A stretch of DNA of 64,000 nucleotides. Origin: Caulobacter segnis. GTDB lineage: Bacteria; Pseudomonadota; Alphaproteobacteria; Caulobacterales; Caulobacteraceae. The DNA lies in NCBI RefSeq assembly GCF_029543125.1, contig NZ_JARQWW010000003.1:186001-250000 (forward strand), written 5' to 3'. The notes beneath the pieces were generated by a model. That model was not told the DNA's origin. It did not search any database and saw nothing but the letters and a program-made list of their open reading frames with translations. Shown here piece after piece: positions 54,521 through 64,000 of the stretch; positions within the stretch are counted from its first letter, which is position 1; each line of letters begins with the position of its first letter. The position numbers and the translations under genes are program-made.

Positions 54521-57274
54521 ATGAAAAATCGAATTCTGGGCACGACGGCGTTCGCCGTTGTGGCTGCATCGCCGTTCGTCGCATTCGCTCAAGCCGCGTC
54601 GACCGCCGCTGACAGCGCCGCGGTTGAAGAGATCATCGTCACGGGCACCTACCGCCGCAGCCTGGAACAGGCCGTGGACATCAAGCGTGACACCATCGGC
54701 TTCTCGGACTCGATCGTCGCCACCGACGTGGCGAACTTCCCCGAGCAGAATCTGGCCGAAGCGCTGCAGCGCATCCCCGGCGTGACCATCGAGCGCAACA
54801 AGGGCCTGGGCAGCCGGGTCATGGTGCGCGGCCTGCCGAGCGAGTTCACCTTCGTCTCGATCAACAAACTGGCCACGGCGTCGGGCAGCGGCGGCCGTGA
54901 CGTCGAGTTCGACATCTTCGCCTCGGAAATCATCCAGCAGGTGACGGTCCAGAAGTCGCCCAAGGCGTCGGACGAAGAAGGCGGCATCGCCGGTTCGGTC
55001 AACATCTCGACCGCCCGTCCGTTCGACTATTCGGGCCGCAAGCTGGTGGCCTCGGCCGAAGGCGCGCACAACTCGATCTCCGAAAAGTTCGACCCGAAGT
55101 TCGCGGTCCTGGCCAGCAACACTTGGGGCAACTTCGGCGCCTTGGCGTCCTTCTCGGTCGCCACCCGCACCAACCGCACCGACAGCAACTCGGGCATCAA
55201 CTTCCGCCCGGCCTTCCGCTTCCTCGAGGCGGGCGGCGCGCGTGAAGCCCAGGGCCGCGCCACGCTGCTGCGAGACGTCGGTCTGAACCTGTCCAACGCC
55301 GACATGGACAACCGCGACGTCACTGGCCGCATCATCTTCCAGGACAAGGTGGGCGACCGCGCTTACCTGAACGAGCAGGACCAATGGGGCGGCACCCTGT
55401 CGCTGCAGTACCAGCCGTCGTCCAACTTCACCCTGTCGTTCGACGCCATGTTGGGCGGCTTCGACAGCACCGAGGACGAGTACGACGCGGCGGCCTATTC
55501 GGCCTCCAGCCGCAGCACGTTCGAGACGGTCCATGCGTTCGACAAGACGACGCTGGCCGATGACGGCATCGTCGTCCTGCGCGACGTGTCCTACACCGCC
55601 ACCCAGCACGAAATGCTGAGCAAGGAACGGATCAACAAGACCGACTACACCCAGTTCGGCGGCGAGCTGGAGTGGAAGGGCGACAACTGGGAGTTCAACG
55701 CGCTGGCCGGTTATTCGGGCGCCGAGAAGACCCTGGACTACGCCAACCTCAAGCACGTGGCCTACGCCCCGTCGCGCACCCGCTGGACCGCCCGCGGCGG
55801 TGAGACGGTGAAGAGCGCCAACCCGCTGTCCATCGACATGTACAACTCGCCGCAGAGCTATCTGTTCGAGGCGTACGAGACGACCCTGGAGTCGATCAGC
55901 GACGACAAGTACGCCGCCCAGGCTGACTACACCCGTCACTTCAACCTCGACTTCTTCCCGGCGCTCGACAACATCCAGGTCGGCGCGCGCTACACCAAGA
56001 AGACGAAGGAGCGCGAGTACGGCGCCCTGAACATCCAGGGCCCGAGCGCCGGCAGCACCGCCTGGCTCAACAAGCGCACCCTGGCCGAAAGCCAGCTCAC
56101 CCCGATCGGCGACATCGTCCCGGGCGGCGCCTACACCGCGCGTGACCTGAACTGGAGCCAGGTGAGCAACGCGTATGCTCGCGACACCTTCCGCTACGCG
56201 GGCTTCTCGACCCCGTTCGACGTCGGCCAGTACTACGAAGTCTCCGAAGAGGTGCTCAGCGCCTACGCCATGGCGGACTTCAAGTTCGACGTCGCCAGCG
56301 TTCCGGTCCTCATCAACGTCGGCGGCCGCTACATCGACACCACGGTCAACTCGGCCGGGTACCACCAGGTCCAGACCCCGACGGGCGGCACGGCCTATAC
56401 GCCGGCGCCGGTGGAGAGCGAGGGCAGCTACAAGAAGTTCCTGCCCAGCCTGAACTTCACCGCCGACCTGATGGAAGATCTGGTCCTGCGCGGCGCGGCT
56501 TCGGAGACCCTGATTCGTCCGGCCCTGACCGACCTGGCCTACAAGCGCACGGCGAGCTGGAACTCGTTCCGCTTCACCGACGGCAACCCGAACCTGAAGC
56601 CGACCTACGCCAAGCAGTGGGAAATTGGCCTCGAGAAGTACCTGGGCAACGGCGGCCTGCTGGCGGCTTCGTACTTCTGGAAAGAGATCGAAGGCGTCGT
56701 CCGCAGCCAGCTGACCGGCACCGTGCCGGACGTGACCAAGTACAACGCCAACGGCACGATCGACGGCGTCTATGACTTCGACGTCTATCAGCCGGTGAAC
56801 GCCGACGGCTCCTACAAGGTCAGCGGCGTCGAACTGGTGGCCGTGGTGCCGTTCGGCTTCATCCACGACCGCCTGGAAGGCTTCGGCGTCAACACCAACT
56901 TCACGCTGCTCGACAACTCGCTGACTGGCGAGTCGATCATCGGCGTGGCGACCCCGCCCATCGGCCTGGCGGAGTCCACCTACAACGTCACGCTCTATTA
57001 CGAGAACGACCGGTTCCAGGCGCGCGCGTCCTATAACTGGAAGGACAAGTACGTGGAGAGCATCGGCTACGAGATGTACCCGGTCTGGCGCGACGCCTAC
57101 GGCCAGGTCGATCTGTCGGCCAGTTACAACATCAGCGACAAGATCCAGATGAACGTCGAAGCCATCAACATCACCGACGAAGCCACGACGGGCTACACGA
57201 TGGATCCGTCCTTCCCGGTCATGTACGAGCTGTCGGGACGCCGGATCAGCATGGGGCTTCGGGTAAACTTCTGA
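54521..57274 (+). CDS. TonB-dependent outer-membrane receptor
   Basis: A 917-residue receptor with a signal peptide (MKNRILGTTAFAVVAASPFVAFA-Q), a TonB box near EEIIVTGTYRRS, a plug domain (about 60-180; ALQRIPGVTIER, RVMVRGLPSEFT, GGIAGSVNISTARPFDY) and a C-terminal 22-strand barrel ending in GLRVNF. It is of the Caulobacter/Xanthomonas type, which imports large substrates such as oligosaccharides or peptides. AGGGG precedes ATG at 54521. It is followed by an exported carboxypeptidase and dgdA, so peptide import is possible. A terminator ends its transcript. Confidence 0.93.
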   Translation: MKNRILGTTAFAVVAASPFVAFAQAASTAADSAAVEEIIVTGTYRRSLEQAVDIKRDTIGFSDSIVATDVANFPEQNLAEALQRIPGVTIERNKGLGSRVMVRGLPSEFTFVSINKLATASGSGGRDVEFDIFASEIIQQVTVQKSPKASDEEGGIAGSVNISTARPFDYSGRKLVASAEGAHNSISEKFDPKFAVLASNTWGNFGALASFSVATRTNRTDSNSGINFRPAFRFLEAGGAREAQGRATLLRDVGLNLSNADMDNRDVTGRIIFQDKVGDRAYLNEQDQWGGTLSLQYQPSSNFTLSFDAMLGGFDSTEDEYDAAAYSASSRSTFETVHAFDKTTLADDGIVVLRDVSYTATQHEMLSKERINKTDYTQFGGELEWKGDNWEFNALAGYSGAEKTLDYANLKHVAYAPSRTRWTARGGETVKSANPLSIDMYNSPQSYLFEAYETTLESISDDKYAAQADYTRHFNLDFFPALDNIQVGARYTKKTKEREYGALNIQGPSAGSTAWLNKRTLAESQLTPIGDIVPGGAYTARDLNWSQVSNAYARDTFRYAGFSTPFDVGQYYEVSEEVLSAYAMADFKFDVASVPVLINVGGRYIDTTVNSAGYHQVQTPTGGTAYTPAPVESEGSYKKFLPSLNFTADLMEDLVLRGAASETLIRPALTDLAYKRTASWNSFRFTDGNPNLKPTYAKQWEIGLEKYLGNGGLLAASYFWKEIEGVVRSQLTGTVPDVTKYNANGTIDGVYDFDVYQPVNADGSYKVSGVELVAVVPFGFIHDRLEGFGVNTNFTLLDNSLTGESIIGVATPPIGLAESTYNVTLYYENDRFQARASYNWKDKYVESIGYEMYPVWRDAYGQVDLSASYNISDKIQMNVEAINITDEATTGYTMDPSFPVMYELSGRRISMGLRVNF

Positions 57275-57301
57275 TCCTGAGCGGAATTTTCGCCTGAAGA
57301 G

Positions 57302-57335
57302 GGCGCGGTCGGTGCGAGCCGGCCGCGCCTTTCTC
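57302..57335 (+). terminator. Intrinsic terminator after the TonB receptor
   Basis: An 11-bp stem, GGCGCGGTCGG (57302-57312) with CCGGCCGCGCC (57319-57329) including one T-G pair, loop TGCGAG, then TTTCTC. It separates the receptor transcript from the carboxypeptidase gene, which therefore needs its own promoter. Confidence 0.85.
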
Positions 57336-57352
57336 ATGGGGGCGACCTAGAA

Positions 57353-57387
57353 TTAGTCGTCCTCAGAATGAAAATTAGTCGTTTGCG
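57353..57387 (+). promoter_or_regulatory. LysR-type element upstream of the S10 peptidase
   Basis: A direct repeat AATTAGTCGT at 57351-57360 and 57373-57382 with a 22-bp period (two helical turns). The 35-bp block 57353-57387 matches the block at 59904-59938 in the dgdA-regulator gap at 26 of 35 positions, in the same orientation relative to the downstream gene. It lies about 70 bp before the peptidase start. It is a probable binding site for the LysR regulator at 59.0-59.9 kb. Confidence 0.6.
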
Positions 57388-57420
57388 CGCCTGTGGCCTT
57401 GTCCGCGTGATGCCCCAATC

Positions 57421-57445
57421 CAAACAGGGGGCCCAAACAGGGGGC
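57421..57445 (+). repeat. Tandem 13-bp repeat at the S10 peptidase ribosome site
   Basis: CAAACAGGGGGC occurs at 57421-57432 and again at 57434-57445 (12 of 12 identical, one base between). Each copy ends in an AGGGGG that can act as a ribosome-binding site, the second about 12 bases from ATG 57457. A recent slippage or duplication doubled the site. Confidence 0.7.
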
Positions 57446-57456
57446 GACGATACGCA

Positions 57457-58986
57457 ATGCGATGGACCAGAAGATCAAACCGAGGCGCGGCTGCCATCCT
57501 CGCCCTTAGTCTGACGACGGGGCTGAGCCTGCCCAGCCAAGGACTTGCCCAGGAGGTGAAGCCGGCCGTCGCCGAGGCCTCCAAGGAGGCCGCGCCGCCA
57601 TCCTTCGTCTATCCGGCCGCCGCCTCGACCAAGCAGACGACAAGGGTAGGGGGCAAGGCGGTCTCCTACACCGCCACCGCCGGCGCCTTGCCGGTGCGCG
57701 ACCCCAAGAACAAGACCATCGCGCAGGTGGTCTATACGGCCTACACGCTCGATGGGCCGCGTGATCCGAACCGTCCGGTGACCTTCGCCTTCAACGGCGG
57801 ACCGGGCGCGGCTTCGGTTTTCCTGCACATGGGCGCCATCGGGCCCAAGCGGGTGCAGTTCGGCGCCCAGGGCGACGCGCCCTCGGACTCCGCTGTGCTC
57901 AAGGACAACCCCTACACCTGGCTCGATTTCACCGATCTGGTGTTCATCGATCCGGTCAACACCGGCTTCTCCCGGTCGCTGGTCGACGAAGCGGAGACCA
58001 AGAAGGCCTTCTACGGCGTCGAGCAGGACATCAGCTACCTGTCGCGGATCATCTATGACTGGCTGGTCAAAAATGAACGCCTGACGTCGCCCAAGTATAT
58101 CGCCGGCGAAAGCTACGGCGGGTTCCGCGCCCCGCGGCTGGCGCACAAGCTGCAGAGTGAGCTTGGGGTCGGGGTCAGCGGGCTGGTGATCATCTCCCCG
58201 CTGTTCGACGGTTCAAGCTGGGTAGGTGGCGACTATTCGCCCATGCAGTGGGTCGTCACCCTGCCGACCATGGCGGCCGCCAATTATGAGCGGCAGGGCA
58301 AGGCCCTGACCGCCGCCCAGATGGGGGAGGTCGAGGCCTATGCCCGCGGCGAGTTCGCCGCTGACCTGCTCAAGGGCTGGAGCGATCCCGCCGCCCTCGA
58401 CCGGATCGTCACCAAGGTCACACACTATACCGGCCTGCCGCAGGACAAGGTCCGTGAATGGGGCGGGCGGGTGGAGACCCGCGCCATCCTGCGCGAGCTC
58501 TATCGCAAGGAGGGCCGCGTCGGCTCCTGGTACGAGGCCAACGTCACCTTGCCGGACGCCTTCCCCTGGGCGCCGGACCAACGCATGGGTGATCCGCTTT
58601 TGGAAGGCTTGGTCGCCCCGACCACCAGCGCCTATGTGGATCTGGTCACGCGCCAGATCGGCTGGAAAGTGGATGATCGGTACTACGCCTTGAACCTCAA
58701 CGTGATCACCAACTGGGATATCCCCAATAGCCGGGTGGAGTCCGTTGGGGCGTTCCGTCGAGCTCTGGCCAACGATCCGAAGATGAAGGTGCTGGTCGTG
58801 CATGGCTATGGCGACTTGGCGACCCCCTATATGAGCTCGAAGATCATCATCGATCAGGTGCCGCCCAACGTGGCAGGAGACCGCCTGGCGCTGAAAGTCT
58901 ATGCGGGCGGGCACATGTTCTACAGCCGCGCAGACAGCGGCGCGGCCATGCGCTCGGACGTCATGGCGCTGTACGGCGCCCGCTGA
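57457..58986 (+). CDS. Exported S10 serine carboxypeptidase
   Basis: A 509-residue serine carboxypeptidase with a signal peptide (basic MRWTRRSNRG, hydrophobic core, cleavage near GLA-Q). The alpha/beta-hydrolase core has FAFNGGPGAASVFLHMG (oxyanion region), the nucleophile Ser219 in GESYGG, Asp in VVHGYGDLATPY and His in AGGHMFYSR. Family S10 enzymes remove C-terminal residues, often at acid pH. It sits behind the shared LysR-type element and converges with the LysR gene (21 bp). Linkage to dgdA suggests a role in peptide breakdown. Confidence 0.92.
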   Translation: MRWTRRSNRGAAAILALSLTTGLSLPSQGLAQEVKPAVAEASKEAAPPSFVYPAAASTKQTTRVGGKAVSYTATAGALPVRDPKNKTIAQVVYTAYTLDGPRDPNRPVTFAFNGGPGAASVFLHMGAIGPKRVQFGAQGDAPSDSAVLKDNPYTWLDFTDLVFIDPVNTGFSRSLVDEAETKKAFYGVEQDISYLSRIIYDWLVKNERLTSPKYIAGESYGGFRAPRLAHKLQSELGVGVSGLVIISPLFDGSSWVGGDYSPMQWVVTLPTMAAANYERQGKALTAAQMGEVEAYARGEFAADLLKGWSDPAALDRIVTKVTHYTGLPQDKVREWGGRVETRAILRELYRKEGRVGSWYEANVTLPDAFPWAPDQRMGDPLLEGLVAPTTSAYVDLVTRQIGWKVDDRYYALNLNVITNWDIPNSRVESVGAFRRALANDPKMKVLVVHGYGDLATPYMSSKIIIDQVPPNVAGDRLALKVYAGGHMFYSRADSGAAMRSDVMALYGAR

Positions 58987-59007
58987 GGACGGCGGACCCG
59001 CCTGGCC

Positions 59008-59898
59008 TCAAGCCGCTGGGCGGGTCTGGTCCCGAATCCACTCCACGAAGGCCTCGGCCGGCTCCGACAATGGGGCGGCGGTCTTGGTCAGCAGGTGGAA
59101 CTGCTTGACCGCCGGAACGCGGCGGTCGGACAGGGCCCGCAGGCGTCCCTGCGCCAGAAGGTCCGCCACCAGCGACGTGTGGCCGATCATGAAGCCCTGG
59201 CCGTTCAGGGCGGCCTCAACGACCATCGAGTAGAGCGAGAAGGTCTGGGTGACGAGATCGGCCGGACCCGACTGCCCGGTTCGGGCCAGCCAGTCGTCGA
59301 AGTCGCTGGTCCAGTAGGTGTCGAGCAGCAGCGCCGCGCCCACCGGCAGGCCGCGCTCATCCGGCCGCGAGGCTTCTATCAGCGCCGGACTGGCGACCGG
59401 CACGAGTTCGTCGAAGAGGATCGGATTGTGGTCGCAGCCAGGGAAGGGCGGGCGGCCGTAGCGGATCGCCACATCGAAGTCGGAGGCGGGCAGGTCGACG
59501 ATGGCGGCGTCCGCCCACACCTCGACGGCGGCGCCGGTGTCGAGCTTGTGGAATTGAGCGAGCCGCGGACCCAGCCAGAGCTGCGCGAAGGCCGGCAGGA
59601 CCGTAACCTTCAGGGTCTTGCCGTTCTTGGCGGAAAGCAGCTCGCGCGTGGCCTGGGCCAGCTGCTCCAGCGGCGGCGCGGCGCGGCGGGCGTAGAGACG
59701 GCCGGCCTCGGTCAGGCGCACGCCCTGGGCGTGGCGCTGGAAGAGAGCGACGCCCAGGAAGCCTTCCAGCGACTTGATGCGCTGACTGACGGCCCCTGGG
59801 GTGACGCTGAGCTGCTGGGCGGCCAGGGCGAAGCTCTCGGTCTCCGCCGTGACCGCGAAGACCCGCAGCCAGTCGAGATTGGGCAGTTCACGCTGCAT
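59008..59898 (-). CDS. LysR family regulator, probably controlling dgdA and the carboxypeptidase
   Basis: A 296-residue LTTR. The N-terminal HTH is NLDWLRVFAVTAETESFALAAQQLSVTPGAVSQRIKSLE, of the GcvA subgroup, followed by a periplasmic-binding-protein-like effector domain (LKVTVLPAFAQLWLGPRL, DFDVAIRYGRPPFPG). It diverges from dgdA, as the LysR gene dgdR does from dgdA in Burkholderia cepacia, so dialkylglycine is a likely ligand. A shared 35-bp element lies in this gap and before the S10 peptidase. Confidence 0.92.
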   Translation of the reverse strand: MQRELPNLDWLRVFAVTAETESFALAAQQLSVTPGAVSQRIKSLEGFLGVALFQRHAQGVRLTEAGRLYARRAAPPLEQLAQATRELLSAKNGKTLKVTVLPAFAQLWLGPRLAQFHKLDTGAAVEVWADAAIVDLPASDFDVAIRYGRPPFPGCDHNPILFDELVPVASPALIEASRPDERGLPVGAALLLDTYWTSDFDDWLARTGQSGPADLVTQTFSLYSMVVEAALNGQGFMIGHTSLVADLLAQGRLRALSDRRVPAVKQFHLLTKTAAPLSEPAEAFVEWIRDQTRPAA

Positions 59899-59903
59899 CA
59901 GAA

Positions 59904-61351
<1,448 letters not shown>

Positions 61352-61380
61352 CGCCGACCGCTGCATTGAGGGGAGATATG

Positions 61381-63249
61381 ATGATGATTGAAAACCAAGA
61401 TCAGCTTTCGGCGCGGATGCTGCTGGGCAGGCGTTCTCTGCTTGCGGGCGCGGCCGGCCTGTTCGCCGCCCAGCCGCTGACCGTCCTGGCGCTGGAGGCC
61501 GGTTCGGACGCCGAGACCGCCCGTCTCAACACCTGGCTGAACGCGCAGTATGAGGAGGCGCTGGATCTCAGCCCGATGATGCGTTCGTACGCAGGCGACA
61601 AGAAGGACTACGACAAGATCGACGACGTCTCCGAGGACGCCATGACCGCCGCCCTGGCCTGGCGCCGGACGTCGACGGAGACTCTGAAGCGTCAGTTCGA
61701 CCGATCCAAGCTCTCGCAGGAAGGGCGGACCTCATACGACCTTTGGGTGGTCGAGTATGAGATGGCCGCGGCGGCCGACAAGTTTCGGCGCAATGAGTAT
61801 GTCTTCAGTCAGGTCTTCGGCAGCCACACCAGCTTCGCGCAGTTCCTCATCGCCATCCATAAGGTCGACGAACCGGCGGACATGGACGCCTACGTGGCGC
61901 GGATCAGCGGCCTCTCACGGGCGCTGGGCCAGCGCCTGGATACGGCCAAGCTGAACGCCGCCGGCGGGGTGCGCTCGCCTCGCTACGCCTATGACGCGGT
62001 GATCAAGCAGGCCGGGAGCCTGAGTTCCGGCGCGCCCTTTGACGCCGGGCCGGACAACAGCGTCTGGGCGGACGTCAAGGCCAAGGCGGATGGTCTGGTC
62101 AAGGCAGGCAAGATCGATCAGGCCGCCGCTGACCGCTATAAGCAGGCCGCCCGGAAGGCGCTGATCGAGGATTGGGGGCCGGCCTATCAAAACCTGGTCG
62201 CCTGGCTCCAGGCCGACCGCCCCAACACCGCAGAGATCGCCACCGGCGTTGGCAGGGACCCGAACGGGGCCGCCTTCTACGCCGAGCGGCTTGCCGCCAG
62301 CACCACGACGGACCTGACGGCGGAGCAGATCCACCAGATCGGCCTGTCCGAGGTGGCGCGCATCAAGGGCGAGATGGAGACGATCAAGCGGCAGGTTGGC
62401 TTTACCGGCTCACTGCAGGACTTCTTCGTCTACATGCGCGAGGACGACCGCTTCTATTACCCCAACACGGACGAGGGCCGGCAGGCTTTCATCAAGGCGG
62501 CGACCGATCACCTGGCTTTCATGAAGACACGGCTGCCAGCGTACTTCGGCGTCCTGCCCAAGGCCGACGTGGTGGTCAAACGGGTCGAGGCCTATCGCGA
62601 GGTCGCGGGGGCGCCTCAACACTATCTCATCGGCTCAAGGGATGGGGCCCGCCCAGGCGTGTTCTACGCCCACATGTCGGACATGCGGTCGCTGCCGATC
62701 CCGCAGTTGGAGGTCATCACCTACCACGAAGGCAATCCGGGCCATCATATGCAGTTCTCGATCGCCCAGGAGCTGACCGACGTGCCCAAGTTCCGCACGC
62801 AGCTCTACTACAACGCCACTCAGGAAGGGTGGGGGCTCTATACCGAGCAACTGGCCAAGGAGATGGGGGCCTACAAGGACCCGTATTCGGACTTCGGCCG
62901 GCTGACGACAGAGATCTGGCGAGCGATCCGCCTGGTGGTCGACACGGGCCTTCACTCCAAGGGTTGGACCGAGGAGGAGGCGGTTTCCTACTTCAAGGCC
63001 AATTCGCCGGCCTCCGAAAGCCAGATCCGGGCCGAGGTGCAGCGCTACATCGTCATGCCGGGCCAAGCCACGGGCTACAAGATCGGCATGATCCGCATCC
63101 TGCAGATGCGCAAGAAGGCCGAGGCGGCTCTCGGGCCCAGCTTCGACATCAGGGGCTTCCACGATACGATCCTGGGCGGGGGGCAGATGACGCTCGTCTT
63201 GCTCGAGCAGCGCATCGACCAGTGGGTGGCGAGCCACAAGGCGGCCTGA
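61381..63249 (+). CDS. Exported DUF885 metallopeptidase-like protein (dgdA operon)
   Basis: About 622 residues. The N-terminus has a Tat-like signal (LLGRRSLLAGAAGLFAAQPL), so export is expected. The DUF885 motif TYHEGNPGHHMQFSIAQEL near residue 450, followed by ATQEGWGLYTEQLAKEMGAY, is the presumed zinc site. It probably acts as a peptidase. Three ATGs (61378, 61381, 61384) follow GGGGAG; 61381 or 61384 gives the best spacing. It starts 29 bp after dgdA, so it is likely in the same transcript. A paralogue lies at 11-12.7 kb. Confidence 0.9.
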   Translation: MMIENQDQLSARMLLGRRSLLAGAAGLFAAQPLTVLALEAGSDAETARLNTWLNAQYEEALDLSPMMRSYAGDKKDYDKIDDVSEDAMTAALAWRRTSTETLKRQFDRSKLSQEGRTSYDLWVVEYEMAAAADKFRRNEYVFSQVFGSHTSFAQFLIAIHKVDEPADMDAYVARISGLSRALGQRLDTAKLNAAGGVRSPRYAYDAVIKQAGSLSSGAPFDAGPDNSVWADVKAKADGLVKAGKIDQAAADRYKQAARKALIEDWGPAYQNLVAWLQADRPNTAEIATGVGRDPNGAAFYAERLAASTTTDLTAEQIHQIGLSEVARIKGEMETIKRQVGFTGSLQDFFVYMREDDRFYYPNTDEGRQAFIKAATDHLAFMKTRLPAYFGVLPKADVVVKRVEAYREVAGAPQHYLIGSRDGARPGVFYAHMSDMRSLPIPQLEVITYHEGNPGHHMQFSIAQELTDVPKFRTQLYYNATQEGWGLYTEQLAKEMGAYKDPYSDFGRLTTEIWRAIRLVVDTGLHSKGWTEEEAVSYFKANSPASESQIRAEVQRYIVMPGQATGYKIGMIRILQMRKKAEAALGPSFDIRGFHDTILGGGQMTLVLLEQRIDQWVASHKAA

Positions 63250-63267
63250 GGTCTGCCCCCTAAAAGG

Positions 63268-63305
63268 CGAAGGCCCCGCAGATTGCTCTGCGGGGCCTTC
63301 GTGAT
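63268..63305. terminator. Bidirectional intrinsic terminator between DUF885 and bamE
   Basis: A 15-bp perfect stem, CGAAGGCCCCGCAGA (63268-63282) with TCTGCGGGGCCTTCG (63287-63301), loop TTGC. On the minus strand the stem is followed by CCTTTTAG and on the plus strand by TGATTCT, so it can serve both converging genes. Confidence 0.85.
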
Positions 63306-63322
63306 TCTGTGGCGTGGCCCGT

Positions 63323-63811
63323 TTAGCGGCGGTCGCCGGGGCGGTTGCCCGGAGCGCCGTCCTGGTCGTCGCGGGGCAGCATGCCGCCGCGGCCGACGTT
63401 GCCGAGCAGCTGTTCGAGCACAGTCAGTTCGCGGCCGCGGGTCGGGGTCTCGCGGTCGGCGTAGTTGACGACCTTGCCGTCGCGCAGGGTGTAGGTCTTC
63501 ACGCCGGCGACCTTTTCGTCAGCCTGGGCGAAGGTGATGGCGACCACGTCGCGCTTCACCACGCGCGGACGATAGAAGGCCACGCGGTCGGTCACCTGGG
63601 TCATGTAGTACCAGGTGTTGTTGTCGAAGGTGCTGGTGGCCGAGGGCGAGCCCAGCTTGCCCATGACGGTGGACTTGGTGTCCTCGCCGACCTTCACGTC
63701 CTTGGGCTGCTCCTCCACGGCCTGGAAGCCGGAATAAGCGGTCAGCGGCGTGCACGCGCCCGTAGCCAGAAGGGCGGCGGCGAGAGCGGCGATGGCGACG
63801 GGACGGGACAT
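63323..63811 (-). CDS. bamE: Outer-membrane assembly lipoprotein BamE
   Basis: A 162-residue lipoprotein of the BAM complex (SmpA/OmlA family). The signal ends in a lipobox (LLATGAC-T). The fold follows with TKSTVMGKLGSPSATSTFDNNTWYYM, the conserved LGxPS turn and the NTWYY strand, and a C-terminal basic, disordered tail. It supports BamD/BamA in outer-membrane protein insertion. It diverges from a ubiquinol-cytochrome c chaperone gene, the usual partner in Caulobacter relatives. Confidence 0.93.
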   Translation of the reverse strand: MSRPVAIAALAAALLATGACTPLTAYSGFQAVEEQPKDVKVGEDTKSTVMGKLGSPSATSTFDNNTWYYMTQVTDRVAFYRPRVVKRDVVAITFAQADEKVAGVKTYTLRDGKVVNYADRETPTRGRELTVLEQLLGNVGRGGMLPRDDQDGAPGNRPGDRR

Positions 63812-63910
63812 TCGGACTCCGAAGGCAGTGCGGACTTTGACCTATCGTCCGCGGGAGCTTAGTTCAATGCCTGCTTTAGGGCCCGACTGCGGGCGAAAAC
63901 GAGGCGAAGC

Positions 63911-64000
63911 ATGTTTCTGGAGCGGTTCTTTCCGCCAAGCCCCGCCAAAATCGCCGGCCGGCGTCTCTACGACTCGGCCGCCAAACAGGCGCGCTCGCCC
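63911..64000 (+). CDS. Ubiquinol-cytochrome c chaperone family protein, N-terminal fragment
   Basis: 30 codons before the window ends: MFLERFFPPSPAKIAGRRLYDSAAKQARSP. The LYDSAAKQAR segment is the start of the CBP3-like ubiquinol-cytochrome c chaperone domain, involved in assembling the cytochrome bc1 complex, and the gene is commonly divergent from bamE in Alphaproteobacteria. The ATG at 63911 is clear. The call rests on the first 30 residues and gene context. Confidence 0.7.
   Translation, partial: MFLERFFPPSPAKIAGRRLYDSAAKQARSP

Noticed and set aside
54509..57337. 942-codon minus-strand frame opposite the TonB receptor
   Set aside because: A codon shadow with a repetitive Val/Arg/Gly/Asp composition; the receptor on the plus strand is complete from signal peptide to terminal Phe.

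Overview
This window is a high-GC bacterial chromosome segment of Caulobacteraceae type (Caulobacter/Phenylobacterium-like, Alphaproteobacteria). The assignment rests on the gene neighbourhoods folK-rpoZ-relA/spoT, pyrE-pdxJ-acpS-lepB-rnc-era-recO, nrdR-rib-nusB-thiL and hemA/mucR/glyA, a C5-type 5-aminolevulinate synthase, a Ros/MucR regulator, a TonB-dependent receptor of the Caulobacter/Xanthomonas type, and a BamE gene divergent from a cytochrome bc1 chaperone. No tRNA, rRNA, IS, prophage, integrase or CRISPR array was seen. Coding is dense and uniform in composition, with one AT-rich stretch of about 300 bp before the TonB receptor.

Layout. 1-3.9 kb: start of a probable uracil-DNA glycosylase, a NYN nuclease, folK, rpoZ and the (p)ppGpp synthetase/hydrolase. 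3.9-12.7 kb: accessory genes (AraC regulator and SDR, PhzF and ArsR regulator, a ClpP-fold periplasmic protein, a TPR/winged-helix regulator with a beta-propeller and a DUF899 gene, a DUF885 peptidase). 12.8-17.8 kb: two tightly coupled housekeeping runs, pyrE-pdxJ-acpS and lepB-rnc-era-recO. 17.9-28.2 kb: secreted gamma-glutamyltransferase, small membrane protein, LysE exporter behind a strong terminator, parC followed by two family VIII esterase/beta-lactamase paralogues, a lipoprotein and an alpha/beta hydrolase. 28.2-36.7 kb: MFS transporter, bpt, motB, a beta-hydroxyacid dehydrogenase, a secreted acyltransferase-like hydrolase, hemB plus NUDIX, and NDH-2. 36.8-41.7 kb: a valine-catabolism cluster (isobutyryl-CoA dehydrogenase, 3-hydroxyisobutyryl-CoA hydrolase, mmsB) holding two exported methyltransferase-like proteins. 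41.8-49.8 kb: hemA with an FNR/FixK-type box, mucR, glyA, and nrdR-ribD(reductase only)-ribE-ribBX-ribH-nusB-thiL. 49.9-54.2 kb: an enolase-superfamily sugar-acid dehydratase, small envelope proteins and the H+-pyrophosphatase.

The most interesting region is 54.5-63.2 kb. A TonB-dependent receptor is followed by an exported S10 serine carboxypeptidase, a LysR regulator, a 2,2-dialkylglycine decarboxylase (dgdA, with its diagnostic active-site residues intact) and an exported DUF885 metallopeptidase. A 35-bp element (26/35 identical) lies upstream of both the carboxypeptidase and dgdA, in the same orientation, which suggests one LysR regulon. Dialkylglycine decarboxylase acts on 2-aminoisobutyrate and isovaline, residues found mainly in fungal peptaibol peptides. 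I therefore infer, without proof, an uptake and degradation locus for peptides rich in alpha,alpha-dialkyl amino acids.

Other points worth checking: RNase III has Gly where a metal-binding Asp is expected; RibA activity looks lost in a RibBX fusion, and RibD lacks its deaminase half; a LexA-type box lies at the rpoZ promoter; MucR lacks zinc ligands; two families of intergenic repeat are present, one of which encodes the end of a NUDIX protein.
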